DNA of 63,688 nucleotides from assembly GCF_003946885.1 (NCBI RefSeq), contig NZ_RWKQ01000007.1:1-63688 (forward strand), written 5' to 3'. Position numbers and translations under genes: made by a program. Each line of letters starts with the position of its first letter. The stretch's first letter is position 1. The notes under the pieces were generated by a model. That model had not been told where the DNA came from. It saw nothing but the letters and a program-made list of their open reading frames with translations, and searched no databases. The stretch comes from Specibacter cremeus (GTDB lineage: Bacteria; Actinomycetota; Actinomycetes; Actinomycetales; Micrococcaceae). This document shows, in pieces, positions 26,985-38,021 of this stretch.

Positions 26985-27479
26985 TCAGTACCGCTTGGGC
27001 GCCTTCGGGTTCGCGGCGATCTCCGCCAGCGCCTGCTTGTGCACGCGGCCCTCGACGATGAACGACAGGAACGGGATGACACCGCCGAGCGCGATCAGGA
27101 TGAACTTCGGGAACGGCCAGCGCATGAGCGACCACAGCCGGAAGTCGGCCACCAGGTACACGACGTACATCCAGCCGTGCACGATCAGCACGGTCGTGGA
27201 GATGTTGAACCCGCCGGTGACCGCCAGGGTGCCGTCGGAGACGGCGACGAAGCCGACGCCGTGCGCGGTGCCGGTGACGGCGTCCGTGCCGCCGGCCATG
27301 AGCACCGAGTGGAAGCCGTACCGGACGATGAGTTCGATCGTGAGCAGCAGCAGCATGGTGCCGGTGGCCCACGCCATGACCTTGTAGAACTTCAGGGCGC
27401 CCAGGATCTGGGCGGGCGTGCCGCCGAAGCGGCGCTTGGGCGCGGTGCTGGTTGGGGTGGTGGACGGGGTTTCAGTCAC
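26985..27479 (-). CDS. DUF3817 membrane protein
   Basis: 164 residues with about three to four membrane segments. The DUF3817 pattern is visible: LGALKFYKVMAWATG near the start, VLIVHGWMYVVYLVADF in the middle and WPFPKFILIALGGVIPFLSF. Function unknown; the family is often beside guaA and SURF1 in this group. GTG start overlaps the SURF1 stop (GTGA). Confidence 0.88.
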   Translation of the reverse strand: MTETPSTTPTSTAPKRRFGGTPAQILGALKFYKVMAWATGTMLLLLTIELIVRYGFHSVLMAGGTDAVTGTAHGVGFVAVSDGTLAVTGGFNISTTVLIVHGWMYVVYLVADFRLWSLMRWPFPKFILIALGGVIPFLSFIVEGRVHKQALAEIAANPKAPKRY

Positions 27480-28327
27480 TTGGTTTCCTCTTGTTCCAGG
27501 GTGGGCGGCACGGTTTCGCCTGCGCCGACGTCGTCATCATCGCCGTCGTCGTACGCGTCGTGATCGTCGATGCCGTGTTCACGCTTGTAGTCGTCCCGCA
27601 CGAGCCGCCACCACAGGAACACGGCGAACCCGGCGAACACGACCCATTCGACCGAGTAGAAGATGTTCAGCCAGTTGATCTTGTTGTTCTGGTCGGTGGC
27701 GGTGACGGTGATGGGCGTCAGGCCCGCCGTGGCGACGGGCACGCCGTCGGCCAACTCCTTGTAGGAGATGACGAACGCCGCGTAGGTGGTTCGCTGCCAG
27801 GTGTTGGCCAGTTCGGCGCTGGAGAGCGCGCCGACCTGGCCGGCCGGCAGCGCGTGGTCGGCGACGGGACCCTCGGAATCGAGCAGCCGCCCGGTCAGCA
27901 TGATGGGGCCCGACGGCGGTGGGCCGGCTTGCGCCGGGTCGGCGAGCCAGCCCCGGGCCACCGGGATGACGGTCTCGCCGGTCGCGCCCGCCCCGGTGAG
28001 CTTGGGGGCGCCGTCGACGACGAACGCCGTGACCACCCAGTAGCCGCGCAAGCCGCCCTGCAGGCGGGCGTTGACGATGACCTGCCGGGTCGGGTCGAAG
28101 TGGCCGGTCGCGCTGACGATCTGCCCCTCGTCGCTGCCCATCAGCGGCTGTCCCAGCGTGATCGCATCGATCAAGGGCTTGCTGTGTTCCGTGACGGCCG
28201 GCGGTGGCGTGTCCGTTCGCAGCGAACGGTTGAACTGCCACTGGCTCAGCAGCACGAACACGGCCGCGATGGCCAGTGCCAGCACGAGCGTGGCGATCCA
28301 CTTGGCCTTCAGGGCAGTCCTCAACAC
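27476..28327 (-). CDS. SURF1-family cytochrome oxidase assembly protein
   Basis: 283 residues. It has two membrane helices at the ends (about 10-28 and 225-243) with an extracytoplasmic domain between. SURF1 hallmarks are WQFNRS after the first helix, VNARLQGGLRGYWVVTAF, VIPVARGWLAD and NWLNIFYSVEWVVFAGFAVF at the second helix. It assists heme a or copper centre assembly of the aa3 oxidase. The acidic C-terminal tail (DDHDAYDDGDDDD) is cytoplasmic and a lineage feature. Confidence 0.9.
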   Translation of the reverse strand: MLRTALKAKWIATLVLALAIAAVFVLLSQWQFNRSLRTDTPPPAVTEHSKPLIDAITLGQPLMGSDEGQIVSATGHFDPTRQVIVNARLQGGLRGYWVVTAFVVDGAPKLTGAGATGETVIPVARGWLADPAQAGPPPSGPIMLTGRLLDSEGPVADHALPAGQVGALSSAELANTWQRTTYAAFVISYKELADGVPVATAGLTPITVTATDQNNKINWLNIFYSVEWVVFAGFAVFLWWRLVRDDYKREHGIDDHDAYDDGDDDDVGAGETVPPTLEQEETK

Positions 28328-28369
28328 CCCTTAACGGTACTTCGTCACGCTGTAGAAGAGCGAATGGGC

Positions 28370-28861
28370 CTAATGGTCGAAGAACACGAGGGAGGAGTTG
28401 ATGAGTTCGGAGATGACCTCGGCGTCGTGGGCCCGCCGCAGCGATTCGCGGAAGTTCTCCTTGAACAGGGACCGGGCGATTGTGGCCAACACCTCAAGGT
28501 GGGCGGAGAAGGAACTGGCCGGGGTCGCGATCAGCAGGATCACCGTGGCCGGCCCGTCGACCGCGCCGAAGTCCAGGCTGTGCCCGTATTTCGTGATGCC
28601 GACGGCGATCGAGGTTTCCGTGACGTAGTCGCTGCGCGCGTGCGGCATGCCGATGCCGCCGGGTAGTCCGGTGGCCATCTGGTGTTCGCGGGAGTTGACG
28701 TGGCGCAGGAACCCGTCCAGGTCGGACACCCGGCCCGCCTCGAACATGGTCCGGGCCAACTGGGCGGACGCGTCCTCCTTGGACTCGGCAACCATTTCCA
28801 GGATGACCAGTTCGGGGGTCGTGAGCCGGGTGTCGTACCGTTCAAGCGCGGCCTCTGTCAT
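28370..28861 (-). CDS. PTS EIIA component, fructose/mannitol type
   Basis: 163 residues. The EIIA_2 phospho-acceptor His lies in GGIGMPHARSDYV (about residue 85), and VILLIATPASSFSAHLEVLATIARSL is typical of the fold. No EIIB or EIIC gene is present. It begins 19 bases after glpD on the same strand, so it is probably co-transcribed with glycerol-3-phosphate dehydrogenase and may be a PTS regulatory domain rather than part of a transporter. ATG 28861 is chosen because AAAGGC lies at the right distance; GTG 28864 is adjacent. Confidence 0.85.
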   Translation of the reverse strand: MTEAALERYDTRLTTPELVILEMVAESKEDASAQLARTMFEAGRVSDLDGFLRHVNSREHQMATGLPGGIGMPHARSDYVTETSIAVGITKYGHSLDFGAVDGPATVILLIATPASSFSAHLEVLATIARSLFKENFRESLRRAHDAEVISELINSSLVFFDH

Positions 28862-28880
28862 CACTGCCTTTCATGGGGGT

Positions 28881-30623
28881 TCACGGCCGCAACGGGACGA
28901 TGTCCGGGGCGCCGAGCCGGGCGGCGTCCGCGGAATCGTCGTCGGGCTGTTGTTGGCTGAGCCGCTCCGCCTCGACCCGGGCCAGGTAGTGCGCCACCTC
29001 GTTTTCCTCCTGGGTGGCGCTCCAGCCGAGCACCTTTCCCATGAGCCTGGCGGCAACCGGCGCGGCGGACACGCCGCGGTCCCACGCCTCGATGGAGATG
29101 CGGGTGCGCCGGGTGAGCACGTCATTGAGGTGGAGGGCGCCCTCGTGCGTGGTGGCGTACACGACCTCGGCGCCCAGGTAGTCGTCGGCGCCGGGCAGCG
29201 GCTCGCCCAGTTTCGGGTCGTCCTCGATCAGGGCGAGCACCTCGTCGGCCAGCGACCCGTACCGGCTGAGCAGGTGCTCGATGCGGACCACATGGACGCC
29301 GGTCTCGTCGGCGGTCCGGTTGCGCCTGTTCCATGCCGCCTTGAAGCCGTTGGCCCCCATGAGCGGAATGGTTTCCGTGCAGCTGGCCGGGACGCGCTCG
29401 TCCAGTGCCCGGGTGGCCTCGTCGATGGCGTCCTTGGCCATGACCCGGTAGGTGGTGAACTTGCCGCCGGCCACCACGACCAGGCCGGGCACCGGGTGCG
29501 CCACGACATGCTCGCGGGAGAGTTTCGCGGTGGAGTCGCTTTCGCCGGCCAGCAGCGGCCGCAGCCCGGCGTACACGCCCTCGACGTCCTCACGGGTGAG
29601 CGGGCGCTTGAGCACCTTGTTCACGTGCTGCAGCAGGTAGTCGATGTCCTTGCTGGAGGCGGCCGGGTGCGCCTTGTCCAGCTTCCAGTCGGTGTCGGTG
29701 GTGCCGATGATCCAGTGCCGGCCCCACGGGATGACGAACAGCACGGACTTCTCCGTGCGCAGGATCAGCCCCACCGTGGACTGGATCCGGTCCCGGGGGA
29801 CGACGAGGTGGATGCCCTTGGAGGCGCGCACCTTCAGCTGGCCCCGGTCGGTGACCATCGCCTGCGTTTCGTCGGTCCACACGCCCGTGGCGTTGACGAC
29901 CTGCTTGGCGCGGATCTCGAATTCCTCGCCGTCCTCCTGGTTGACGACCTTCGCCCCGACGACGCGCTCGCCTTCGCGCAGGAAGTCCACGACCCTCACC
30001 TGGTTGACCGGGCGGGCGCCGAACGAGGCGGCCGTGCGGATGATGTTGGCGACGAGCCGGGCGTCGTCGACCTGCGCGTCGTAGTAGCGGATCGAGCCGA
30101 TCATGGCGTCGTCCTTGAGGCTGGGTGCCGCGCGCAAGGTGCCGCGCCGGGACAGGTGCTTGTGCATGGGCACGCCGCGGCTGTTGCCGCTGGTCAGCCC
30201 CAGCGTGTCGTACAGGAGGATGCCGGCCCCCACGTAGGGGCGTTCGACGAACCGCTTCGCCAGCGGATACAGGAACGGCACGGGCCGGACCAGGTGGGGG
30301 GCGATCCGCTGGATGAGCAGGCCGCGTTCCTGCAGCGCCTCCTGGACGAGCGCGAAGTCGAGCATTTCCAGGTAGCGCAGGCCGCCGTGGATGAGCTTTG
30401 ACGAGCGCGACGACGTGCCGGCCGCCCAGTCGTTGGCCTCCACCAGGCCAACGGACAGCCCGCGCGTGACGGCATCCAGCGCCGAGCCTGCACCCACCAC
30501 GCCACCGCCGACGATCAGGACGTCCAGTTCCCGCCCGCGTTCATTCGTGGCCTTCAGCGCCGCAATGGACGCGTCCCGTTCGGCGGGTCCGAGGATTCCC
30601 GTGGGGCGGGGTGTGGCAGACAT
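28881..30623 (-). CDS. glpD: Aerobic glycerol-3-phosphate dehydrogenase
   Basis: 580 residues. The FAD-binding N-terminus DVLIVGGGVVGAGSALDAVTR is followed by SSRSSKLIHGGLRYLE, a GlpD hallmark, and PWGRHWIIGTTDTDW. The C-terminal helical cap has HLLSRYGSLADEV. It oxidises sn-glycerol-3-phosphate to dihydroxyacetone phosphate and passes electrons to quinone at the membrane. ATG 30623 follows GGAGG; the long in-frame ORF upstream runs through REP repeats and is not coding. Confidence 0.95.
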   Translation of the reverse strand: MSATPRPTGILGPAERDASIAALKATNERGRELDVLIVGGGVVGAGSALDAVTRGLSVGLVEANDWAAGTSSRSSKLIHGGLRYLEMLDFALVQEALQERGLLIQRIAPHLVRPVPFLYPLAKRFVERPYVGAGILLYDTLGLTSGNSRGVPMHKHLSRRGTLRAAPSLKDDAMIGSIRYYDAQVDDARLVANIIRTAASFGARPVNQVRVVDFLREGERVVGAKVVNQEDGEEFEIRAKQVVNATGVWTDETQAMVTDRGQLKVRASKGIHLVVPRDRIQSTVGLILRTEKSVLFVIPWGRHWIIGTTDTDWKLDKAHPAASSKDIDYLLQHVNKVLKRPLTREDVEGVYAGLRPLLAGESDSTAKLSREHVVAHPVPGLVVVAGGKFTTYRVMAKDAIDEATRALDERVPASCTETIPLMGANGFKAAWNRRNRTADETGVHVVRIEHLLSRYGSLADEVLALIEDDPKLGEPLPGADDYLGAEVVYATTHEGALHLNDVLTRRTRISIEAWDRGVSAAPVAARLMGKVLGWSATQEENEVAHYLARVEAERLSQQQPDDDSADAARLGAPDIVPLRP

Positions 30624-30708
30624 GGCGGACCTCCAGGGGTTCTCGACTTGCTGGTGTGCAAAACCATACGCGCTCGATCCGCCGAACGGGAGGGACCGGA
30701 TAGGTGGT

Positions 30709-30921
30709 CGAGCCTGGGCCCACGGCCGCGAGGGGCCCCGACCGAGCTTGCGAGGGCGGGGAGCGAGACCCGTGATTTCGACAAGCTCAATCACCGGATC
30801 GGTGGTCGAGCTTGTCGAGACCGGTGATTTCGACAAGCTCAATCACCGCATCGGTGGTCGAGCCTGCCGAGACCGGTGATTTCGACAAGCTCAATCACCG
30901 ACAAGCTCAATCACCGGCGGA
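30709..30921. repeat. Composite REP array upstream of glpD and downstream of guaB3
   Basis: Starts with an element containing GGGCCCACGGCCGCGAGG and GACCGAGCTTGCGAGGGCG, followed by three degenerate copies of a palindromic unit. The unit reads TGATTTCGACAAGCTCAATC paired with GGTGGTCGAGCTTGTCGAGA. The same composite, inverted, lies at 32072-32205 on the other side of guaB3. Similar units recur at 35680-35718, 57113-57157 and 63590-63688. Confidence 0.85.
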
Positions 30922-32046
30922 CTAGTCCGTGACGAGGACCTCGACGCGCTGGAATTCCTTCAGGTCGGAGTAGCCGGTCGTGGCCATGGCCCGGCGCAGC
31001 GCCCCGATCAGGTTGGACGCGCCGTCGGCCTGGTGGGCCGGGCCGAACAGGACCTCCTCCAGCGTGCCAACGGTGCCCATCTTCACGCGGTGCCCGCGCG
31101 GCAGTTCCTGGTGGTGCGCCTCGGCGCCCCAGTGCCAGCCCTGGCCCGGCGCCTCCTCGGCCCGCGACAGCGCCGCGCCGAGCATGACGGCGTCCGCGCC
31201 CATGGCGATGGCCTTGACGATGTCGCCGCTGGAGCCCACGCCGCCATCGGCGATGACGTGCACGTAGCGTCCCCCGGATTCGTCCATGTAGTCGCGCCGG
31301 GCAGCGGCCACGTCGGAGATGGCGCTGGCCATGGGTGCCCGGATGCCCAGGGCACGGCGCGTGGTGGTGGACGCGCCGCCGCCGAAGCCGACCAGCACGC
31401 CGGCCGCGCCGGTGCGCATGAGGTGCAGGGCCGGGGTGTAGCCGGCCGCGCCGCCGACGATCACGGGCACGTCGAGTTCGTAGATGAACTGCTTGAGGTT
31501 CAGCGGTTCGGTGGTCTTGGAGACGTGCTCGGCGGACACGGTGGTGCCGCGGATCACGAAGATGTCGACGCCGGCCGCAACCACCGTCTTGTAGTGTTCC
31601 TGGGTGCGTTGCGGGGTCAGGGAGCCGGCCACGGTGACCCCGGCGGCCCGCATCTCGGCCAGCCGGGACGTGATGAGCTCGGGCTGGATGGGGGCGCTGT
31701 ACAGCTCCTGCAGGCGGCGCGTGGTGCGCGGCTCGATGACGGAGCCCTCCAGGTTCGCGATCTCGTCGAGCACCGGCTGCGGATCCTCGTAGCGGGTCCA
31801 CAGGCCCTCCAGGTCGAGCACGCCCAGGCCGCCCAGCTTGCCCAGCGTGATGGCCGACGCCGGGGACATGACCGAGTCCATGGGCGCGCCGAGGACCGGG
31901 GTCTCGAATTGGAAGGCGTCGATCTGCCATTTCACGGAGACATCCCGCGGATCGCGCGTCCGGCGGGAGGGGACGATCGCAATGTCGTCCAGGGAGTACG
32001 CTCGACGCCCACGCTTGCCACGGCCAATCTCAACTTCGATAGTCAC
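30922..32046 (-). CDS. guaB3: GuaB3-family IMP dehydrogenase-related protein
   Basis: 374 residues from GTG 32046, close to the family length; the upstream in-frame stretch is repeat DNA. The IMPDH-like barrel lacks CBS domains and begins EIGRGKRGRRAYSLDDIAIV. Landmarks: LGAPMDSVMSP, VAGSLTPQRTQEHYKTV, VIVGGAAGYTPALHLMRTGA, DGGVGSSGDIVKAIAMGADAV. GuaB3 enzymes are reported as GMP reductase-type in some bacteria, so IMP dehydrogenation should not be assumed. It follows guaB on the same strand, separated by the inverted repeat block. Confidence 0.93.
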   Translation of the reverse strand: MTIEVEIGRGKRGRRAYSLDDIAIVPSRRTRDPRDVSVKWQIDAFQFETPVLGAPMDSVMSPASAITLGKLGGLGVLDLEGLWTRYEDPQPVLDEIANLEGSVIEPRTTRRLQELYSAPIQPELITSRLAEMRAAGVTVAGSLTPQRTQEHYKTVVAAGVDIFVIRGTTVSAEHVSKTTEPLNLKQFIYELDVPVIVGGAAGYTPALHLMRTGAAGVLVGFGGGASTTTRRALGIRAPMASAISDVAAARRDYMDESGGRYVHVIADGGVGSSGDIVKAIAMGADAVMLGAALSRAEEAPGQGWHWGAEAHHQELPRGHRVKMGTVGTLEEVLFGPAHQADGASNLIGALRRAMATTGYSDLKEFQRVEVLVTD

Positions 32047-32071
32047 GCCCACTAGCCTATCCCAGCGCCCG

Positions 32072-32205
32072 TCGGTGGTTGAGTTTGTCGAAACCACCGG
32101 GGGTCTCGCTCCCCAGCCTCTCCCCGCCCTCGCAAGCTCGGTCGGGGCCCCTCGCGGCCGTGGGCCCAAGCTCGACCACCGACAAGCTCGACCACTGGAC
32201 GGGGT
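32072..32205. repeat. Inverted copy of the composite REP element
   Basis: Reads as the reverse complement of 30709-30800: GGTGGTTGAGTTTGTCGAAA, then GGTCTCGCTCCCCAGCC, CGCCCTCGCAAGCTCGGTCG and CGGCCGTGGGCCC, ending with CGACCACCG. It carries a short extra duplication (CCAGCCTCTCC). It lies between guaB and guaB3. Confidence 0.85.
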
Positions 32206-32208
32206 CAA

Positions 32209-33822
<1,614 letters not shown>

Positions 33823-33907
33823 TTACAGTCTAAAACGAAAGCCGGCCCCTCCCCTATTCCGGCCGGCCCCGCCGGCCTGCGGTGATTCCCGCCACGCACC
33901 GACGCAC

Positions 33908-33948
33908 GAAGCCCCCGTCCGGCACCGTGGGGTGCGGACGGGGGCTTC
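33908..33948 (-). terminator. Strong hairpin between groEL and guaB
   Basis: GAAGCCCCCGTCCG (33908-33921) pairs perfectly with CGGACGGGGGCTTC (33935-33948), loop 13. It probably ends the groESL transcript and insulates guaB. Confidence 0.65.
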
Positions 33949-33969
33949 GCTGCGAGCCGCGTGGGCCCA

Positions 33970-34018
33970 CGCTTGCCAGGTTCCCGGCAAATCGCGCCAG
34001 CGATTTTCCGGGCCGGCA
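33970..34018 (-). terminator. Nested hairpin at the groEL stop
   Basis: CTTGCC pairs with GGCAAG on the outside, CCCGG with CCGGG inside, and AATCGC with GCGATT at the tip. It starts about 10 bases after the groEL stop, as first of two tandem structures. Confidence 0.5.
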
Positions 34019-34026
34019 AGCGGGGA

Positions 34027-35637
<1,611 letters not shown>

Positions 35638-35658
35638 TCATGTCCTTTCACGCAAAGA

Positions 35659-35718
35659 CCCCGCACCGGAATCTTGACGATCTCGACGATCTCGACAGGC
35701 TCGATCACCGGTGCGGGG
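35659..35718 (-). repeat. REP-containing hairpin between groES and groEL
   Basis: Arms CCCCGCACCGG (35659-35669) and CCGGTGCGGGG (35708-35718) are perfect complements. The loop contains two TCTCGACGA copies and a REP half-unit CTCGACAGGCTCGATCACC. It could act as an attenuator or RNA-processing/stability element that sets the GroES to GroEL ratio. Confidence 0.65.
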
Positions 35719-35732
35719 CTTCACAAAAGTCG

Positions 35733-36029
35733 TTACTTTACGACGACGGCCAGCACGTCGCGAGCGGAGAGCACGAGCAGCTCCTCGCCGCCGGTCTTGA
35801 CCTCGGTGCCGCCGTACTTGGAGTAGAGGACGACGTCGCCCACGGTAACGTCGACGGGCACGCGGTTGCCGTTGTCGTCAACGCGGCCGGGGCCCACTGC
35901 GACGACTTCGCCTTCCTGCGGCTTCTCCTTGGCCGTGTCCGGGATAACCAGACCGGACGCGGTGGTCAGCTCGGCTTCGAGCTGGCGAACAACAATACGA
36001 TCCTCAAGAGGCTTAATAGAGACCGACAC
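35733..36029 (-). CDS. groES: Co-chaperonin GroES (Cpn10)
   Basis: 98 residues from GTG 36029 behind GGAGAGGT. It begins [19 protein letters not shown], has the mobile loop [19 protein letters not shown], and ends [19 protein letters not shown]. It caps the GroEL ring. Two CIRCE operators upstream place it under HrcA. Confidence 0.97.
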   Translation of the reverse strand: MSVSIKPLEDRIVVRQLEAELTTASGLVIPDTAKEKPQEGEVVAVGPGRVDDNGNRVPVDVTVGDVVLYSKYGGTEVKTGGEELLVLSARDVLAVVVK

Positions 36030-36152
36030 TCGGACCTCTCCTTCACATGAGTAAATTCTTAGCAGATGGCACAAGGTCCTGCCGCCCTTGGCGGGGTCGC
36101 CGACCGTCGTCGCGGTGCCGGTGACAACCCCTGATGGCTGCAAGCCCTGTCG

Positions 36153-36179
36153 TTAGCACCCTCGGGGTGAGAGTGCTAA
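36153..36179 (-). promoter_or_regulatory. CIRCE operator 1 of groESL
   Basis: TTAGCACCC-N9-GAGTGCTAA, one mismatch from the CIRCE consensus; HrcA binding site 124 bases upstream of groES. Confidence 0.9.
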
Positions 36180-36199
36180 CCCTGACTCTATTGACTCGG

Positions 36200-36226
36200 T
36201 TAGCACTCGGTCAAGGCGAGTGCCAA
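36200..36226 (-). promoter_or_regulatory. CIRCE operator 2 of groESL
   Basis: TTAGCACTC-N9-GAGTGCCAA, one mismatch. It is spaced 20 bases from operator 1, a paired arrangement seen in other actinobacterial groE promoters. Confidence 0.9.
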
Positions 36227-36336
36227 CGTGAGGGTGTGAAAGTGCGACGACGGCGGGTCCGGTTTCGCGCTCGGCGCACCCGTCGCGCGCCGCGCCGGGC
36301 GTTGTTCGAGTCCGCCGGCGGTGCAACGATGGGCAT

Positions 36337-37209
36337 ATGAGAGCTGCCGATCCTCCCGTCCGCGTGCGTGACCTCACCAAGGCCTACGGGGCCCTCACGG
36401 CCCTGGGAGGCGTGAGCTTCGACATCGAGGAGGGCGAGACGTTCGGGTTGCTGGGTCCCAACGGCGCCGGCAAGAGCACCACGATCGAGATCCTCGAGGG
36501 CTACCGGAACCGGTCCGGCGGGTCGGCCAGCGTGCTCGGCGTCGACCCGCAGCACGGCGGCACCGGCTGGAAGGCGCAGCTGGGCATCGTGCTGCAGTCC
36601 GGCGGGGAGAGCGCGAATGTGAGCGTGGTGGAGCAGCTCACGCACTTCGCCCGCTACTACCCGAACCCGCGCAACGTGGGGGAGGTCATCGAGGCCGTGG
36701 GCCTGGCCGACAAGGCCAGGACCCGCATCGGCAAGCTCTCCGGGGGGCAGCGCCGCCGCGTGGACGTGGCCCTGGGCATCATCGGCCGCCCCCGGCTGCT
36801 GTTCCTGGACGAGCCGACGACGGGCTTCGACCCCGAGGCGCGGCGCCAGTTCTGGGGCCTGATCGACCGGCTCAAGGGCGAGGGCACCACCATCCTGCTC
36901 ACCACCCACTATCTGGACGAGGCCGCCGCACTGTCCGACCGGGTCGGCGTCATCGTCGACGGACGCCTCGTGGACATCGGGCCGGTCGATGAGATCGGCG
37001 GGGATGCGGCGAAGGTGCCGCTCGTGCGGTGGCGGGAGGCCGGCGTCGTCCGTTCGGAACGCACAAGGGCACCGGCGGCGCTGGCCGCGCGGCTCTTTGC
37101 CGAGGCCGGCGGCGAGGTGGACGGGCTGGAGATCACCCGGCCCAGCCTGGAGGACATCTACCTGGACTTGGTCGGGGCCCGCGACGATGGGTCCGGGGAG
37201 GCGGCATGA
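36337..37209 (+). CDS. ABC-2 type exporter, ATPase subunit
   Basis: 290 residues. Walker A GLLGPNGAGKSTTIEIL, Q-loop GIVLQSGGESANVSV, signature KLSGGQRRRVDVALGI, Walker B LLFLDEPTTGFDPEAR and switch TTHYLDEAAALSDRV are present. DrrA/CcmA-like C-terminus. With the following permease (ATGA overlap) it makes a drug- or peptide-type exporter. Its genes converge on the peptide locus, ending 4 bases from the M50 protease gene, so a role in export or self-protection is possible but unproven. Confidence 0.92.
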   Translation: MRAADPPVRVRDLTKAYGALTALGGVSFDIEEGETFGLLGPNGAGKSTTIEILEGYRNRSGGSASVLGVDPQHGGTGWKAQLGIVLQSGGESANVSVVEQLTHFARYYPNPRNVGEVIEAVGLADKARTRIGKLSGGQRRRVDVALGIIGRPRLLFLDEPTTGFDPEARRQFWGLIDRLKGEGTTILLTTHYLDEAAALSDRVGVIVDGRLVDIGPVDEIGGDAAKVPLVRWREAGVVRSERTRAPAALAARLFAEAGGEVDGLEITRPSLEDIYLDLVGARDDGSGEAA

Positions 37210-38018
37210 GAACCCTCGACCTCGGGTGGTCGCGGATCAGGTACGAGCTCAAGACCTACTTCCGGCAGGGCGATTCGGTGTTCTTCACGTTCCTGTTCCC
37301 CATCCTCATGCTGTCGGTGTTCGCGGTGGCGTTCAGCACCAGCGGCAAGATCGGTGCCGCGCCGGACGGCAGCGGCGGCATCAGCTTCGCCGCTTTCTAC
37401 GTCCCCGGCATGGTGGCCGCCGGCATGCTGCTCAGCGGGGTGCAGAACCTCGGCGTGGACATCGCCGGCGAAAAGGGCGACGGCACGCTCAAGCGCCTGG
37501 GCGGCACGCCGCTGCCCGTGTTCTCCTACTTCATGGGCAAGATCGGCATGGTGCTGGTCTCCGCCATCCTGCAGGTGGCCCTGCTGCTGCTCGTGGCCAG
37601 GTTCGGGTTCGACGTGGCGCTGCCCACCGAACCGGGCAAGTGGTTCACGTTTGCCTGGATCTTCCTGTTCGGCGTCGTGACCAGCTGCGTGCTGGGCATC
37701 GCCTTGTCCGCACTGCCGCGCACCGGCAAGAGCGCCACGGCCGTCGTGATCCCGATCGTGCTGTTGCTGCAGTTCATCTCCGGCGTGTACCTGAACTTCA
37801 ACCAGCTGCCGGCGTGGTTGCAGAACATTGCCAGCGTCTTCCCGCTCAAGTGGATGGCGCAGGGCATGCGGAGCGTGTTCCTGCCGGCCTCCTTCGAGAC
37901 GGCCGAACGCGGCGGCGCATGGAACCTGGGCCTCGTGGCGCTGGTCATGGGCCTGTGGCTCGTGGTGGGACTCATCTTGTGCCGGTTGACGTTCCGCTGG
38001 ATCCGGAAGGACAGCTGA
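37206..38018 (+). CDS. ABC-2 type exporter, permease subunit
   Basis: 270 residues with six predicted membrane segments (about 27-46, 58-80, 105-130, 140-165, 175-195, 235-258). It has the ABC-2 pattern AAGMLLSGVQNLGVDIAGEKGDGTLKRLGGTPLP and the ISGVYLNFNQLPAWLQNIASVFPLKW stretch. Start ATG 37206 overlaps the ATPase stop. Partner of the preceding ATPase; substrate unknown. Confidence 0.9.
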   Translation: MRTLDLGWSRIRYELKTYFRQGDSVFFTFLFPILMLSVFAVAFSTSGKIGAAPDGSGGISFAAFYVPGMVAAGMLLSGVQNLGVDIAGEKGDGTLKRLGGTPLPVFSYFMGKIGMVLVSAILQVALLLLVARFGFDVALPTEPGKWFTFAWIFLFGVVTSCVLGIALSALPRTGKSATAVVIPIVLLLQFISGVYLNFNQLPAWLQNIASVFPLKWMAQGMRSVFLPASFETAERGGAWNLGLVALVMGLWLVVGLILCRLTFRWIRKDS

Positions 38019-38021
38019 GCT

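Noticed and set aside
30774-30912. Possible CRISPR array (three repeated units)
   Set aside because: Units are palindromic REP elements of uneven spacing with no unique spacers and no cas genes.
36301-36320. T-loop-like GTTCGAGTCC suggesting a tRNA
   Set aside because: No acceptor, D or anticodon arm can be built around it.
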